A DNA stretch of 64,000 nucleotides from an uncultured Bacteroidales bacterium (lineage in GTDB: Bacteria > Bacteroidota > Bacteroidia > Bacteroidales > Muribaculaceae). Below the pieces are notes generated by a model. The model saw only the letters and a list, made by a program, of their open reading frames with translations. It was not told where the DNA came from and did not search any database. The stretch lies in contig CAMWNG010000001.1 in assembly GCA_947175575.1 (NCBI GenBank), positions 105,690-169,689 of the forward strand, read 5' to 3'. How positions within the stretch are numbered: position 1 is the stretch's first letter; every line of letters starts with the position of its first letter. A program made the translations under genes and the position numbers. Shown in pieces: positions 63,902 to 64,000 of the stretch.

Positions 63902-63940
63902 CACGGCGTGGACCGTCGTGGTCCGAGGTGCTGGTGGCAC
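63901..63940. repeat. Nested palindromes next to the 19-bp repeat
   Basis: CCACGGCGTGG, GGACC-GTCGT-GGTCC and GTGC-n5-GCAC follow one another and could fold into small hairpins. REP-like appearance. Confidence 0.55.
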
Positions 63941-63967
63941 GTGGTAGGGAGGCGCGGACGTCTCTAT

Positions 63968-63975
63968 TATATTTG
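63968..63975 (+). promoter_or_regulatory. -7 element for a gene beyond the window
   Basis: TATATTTG matches TAnnTTTG; the coding sequence would start outside the window. Confidence 0.5.
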
Positions 63976-64000
63976 CAGTTGCAAAGAAAAGGTTAACTTT

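Noticed and set aside
1..64000. CRISPR array, tRNA or rRNA genes
   Set aside because: No regular spaced direct repeats and no cloverleaf with the conserved TTCGA-type arm were found in the intergenic regions by reading; a tRNAscan run would settle it.

Overview
The window is chromosomal DNA from a Bacteroidales bacterium, most likely of the Muribaculaceae (inference). The evidence is a SusC/SusD/SusE-like/SusF-like operon, type IX secretion-type C-termini, paired methylmalonyl-CoA mutase subunits, DUF4250, DUF4286 and DUF5686 proteins, and many promoters of the Bacteroidetes type (-33 TTTG, about 20 bases, -7 TAnnTTTG). No rRNA, tRNA or CRISPR array was seen. The only mobile element is one IS66-type insertion sequence.

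Layout. 1-5685: the C-terminal part of gpmI, rlmD, a convergent CYTH gene and a DUF5686 envelope protein. 5739-14594: one long plus-strand operon, rfbA-rfbC-rfbB, a histidine-kinase-like protein without its phospho-acceptor His, an AddB-like nuclease and hemW, closed by a hairpin terminator. 14654-15127: a lone minus-strand Rossmann protein. 15245-20588: operon DUF4250-pcrA-nspC-glycosyltransferase-radC. 20752-22119: trigger factor. 22187-31398: an eight-gene minus-strand operon that starts with a 1371-residue AlbA_2 protein, continues through a glycosyltransferase, DUF4286, ruvC, a T9SS-type secreted protein and a small hypothetical protein, and ends with aguA-aguB. 31737-35751: mutA-mutB. 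35894-39114: tdk-DUF3108-YihY-ridA. 39137-41198: IS66 element. 41199-41554: palindromes, a tandem repeat and a promoter. 41555-42451: a secreted carbohydrate-binding-like protein. 42581-44062: a RecD-like helicase. 44063-48382: a nitroreductase and a very large GHL10-type glycoside hydrolase (minus strand). 48741-51548: glyS-lemA-FKBP lipoprotein. 51622-52815: an aspartate-type aminotransferase (minus). 52928-56096: a lipoprotein-ATPase-permease trio. 56449-63818: the Sus-like glycan-uptake operon, with a long structured leader and a strong terminator. 63867-64000: intergenic repeat and a promoter for a gene outside the window.

How the genes work together. aguA and aguB turn agmatine into putrescine and nspC catalyses the last step of the carboxyspermidine route, so two loci of the window cover much of spermidine synthesis. 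mutAB joins succinyl-CoA and methylmalonyl-CoA (propionate pathway). rfbA/B/C make activated deoxysugar for surface glycans, and two glycosyltransferases lie in other operons. The Sus-like operon binds and imports an unknown glycan; it carries no hydrolase or regulator inside the window.

The observations most worth a second look are the His-less kinase (Arg493), the 1371-residue AlbA_2 protein of unknown architecture, the lipoprotein/ABC trio, the terminator-like hairpin in the susC leader, the IS66 copy without a visible target duplication, and a palindromic intergenic repeat present in two inverted places. No obvious phage, conjugative or defence island is present.
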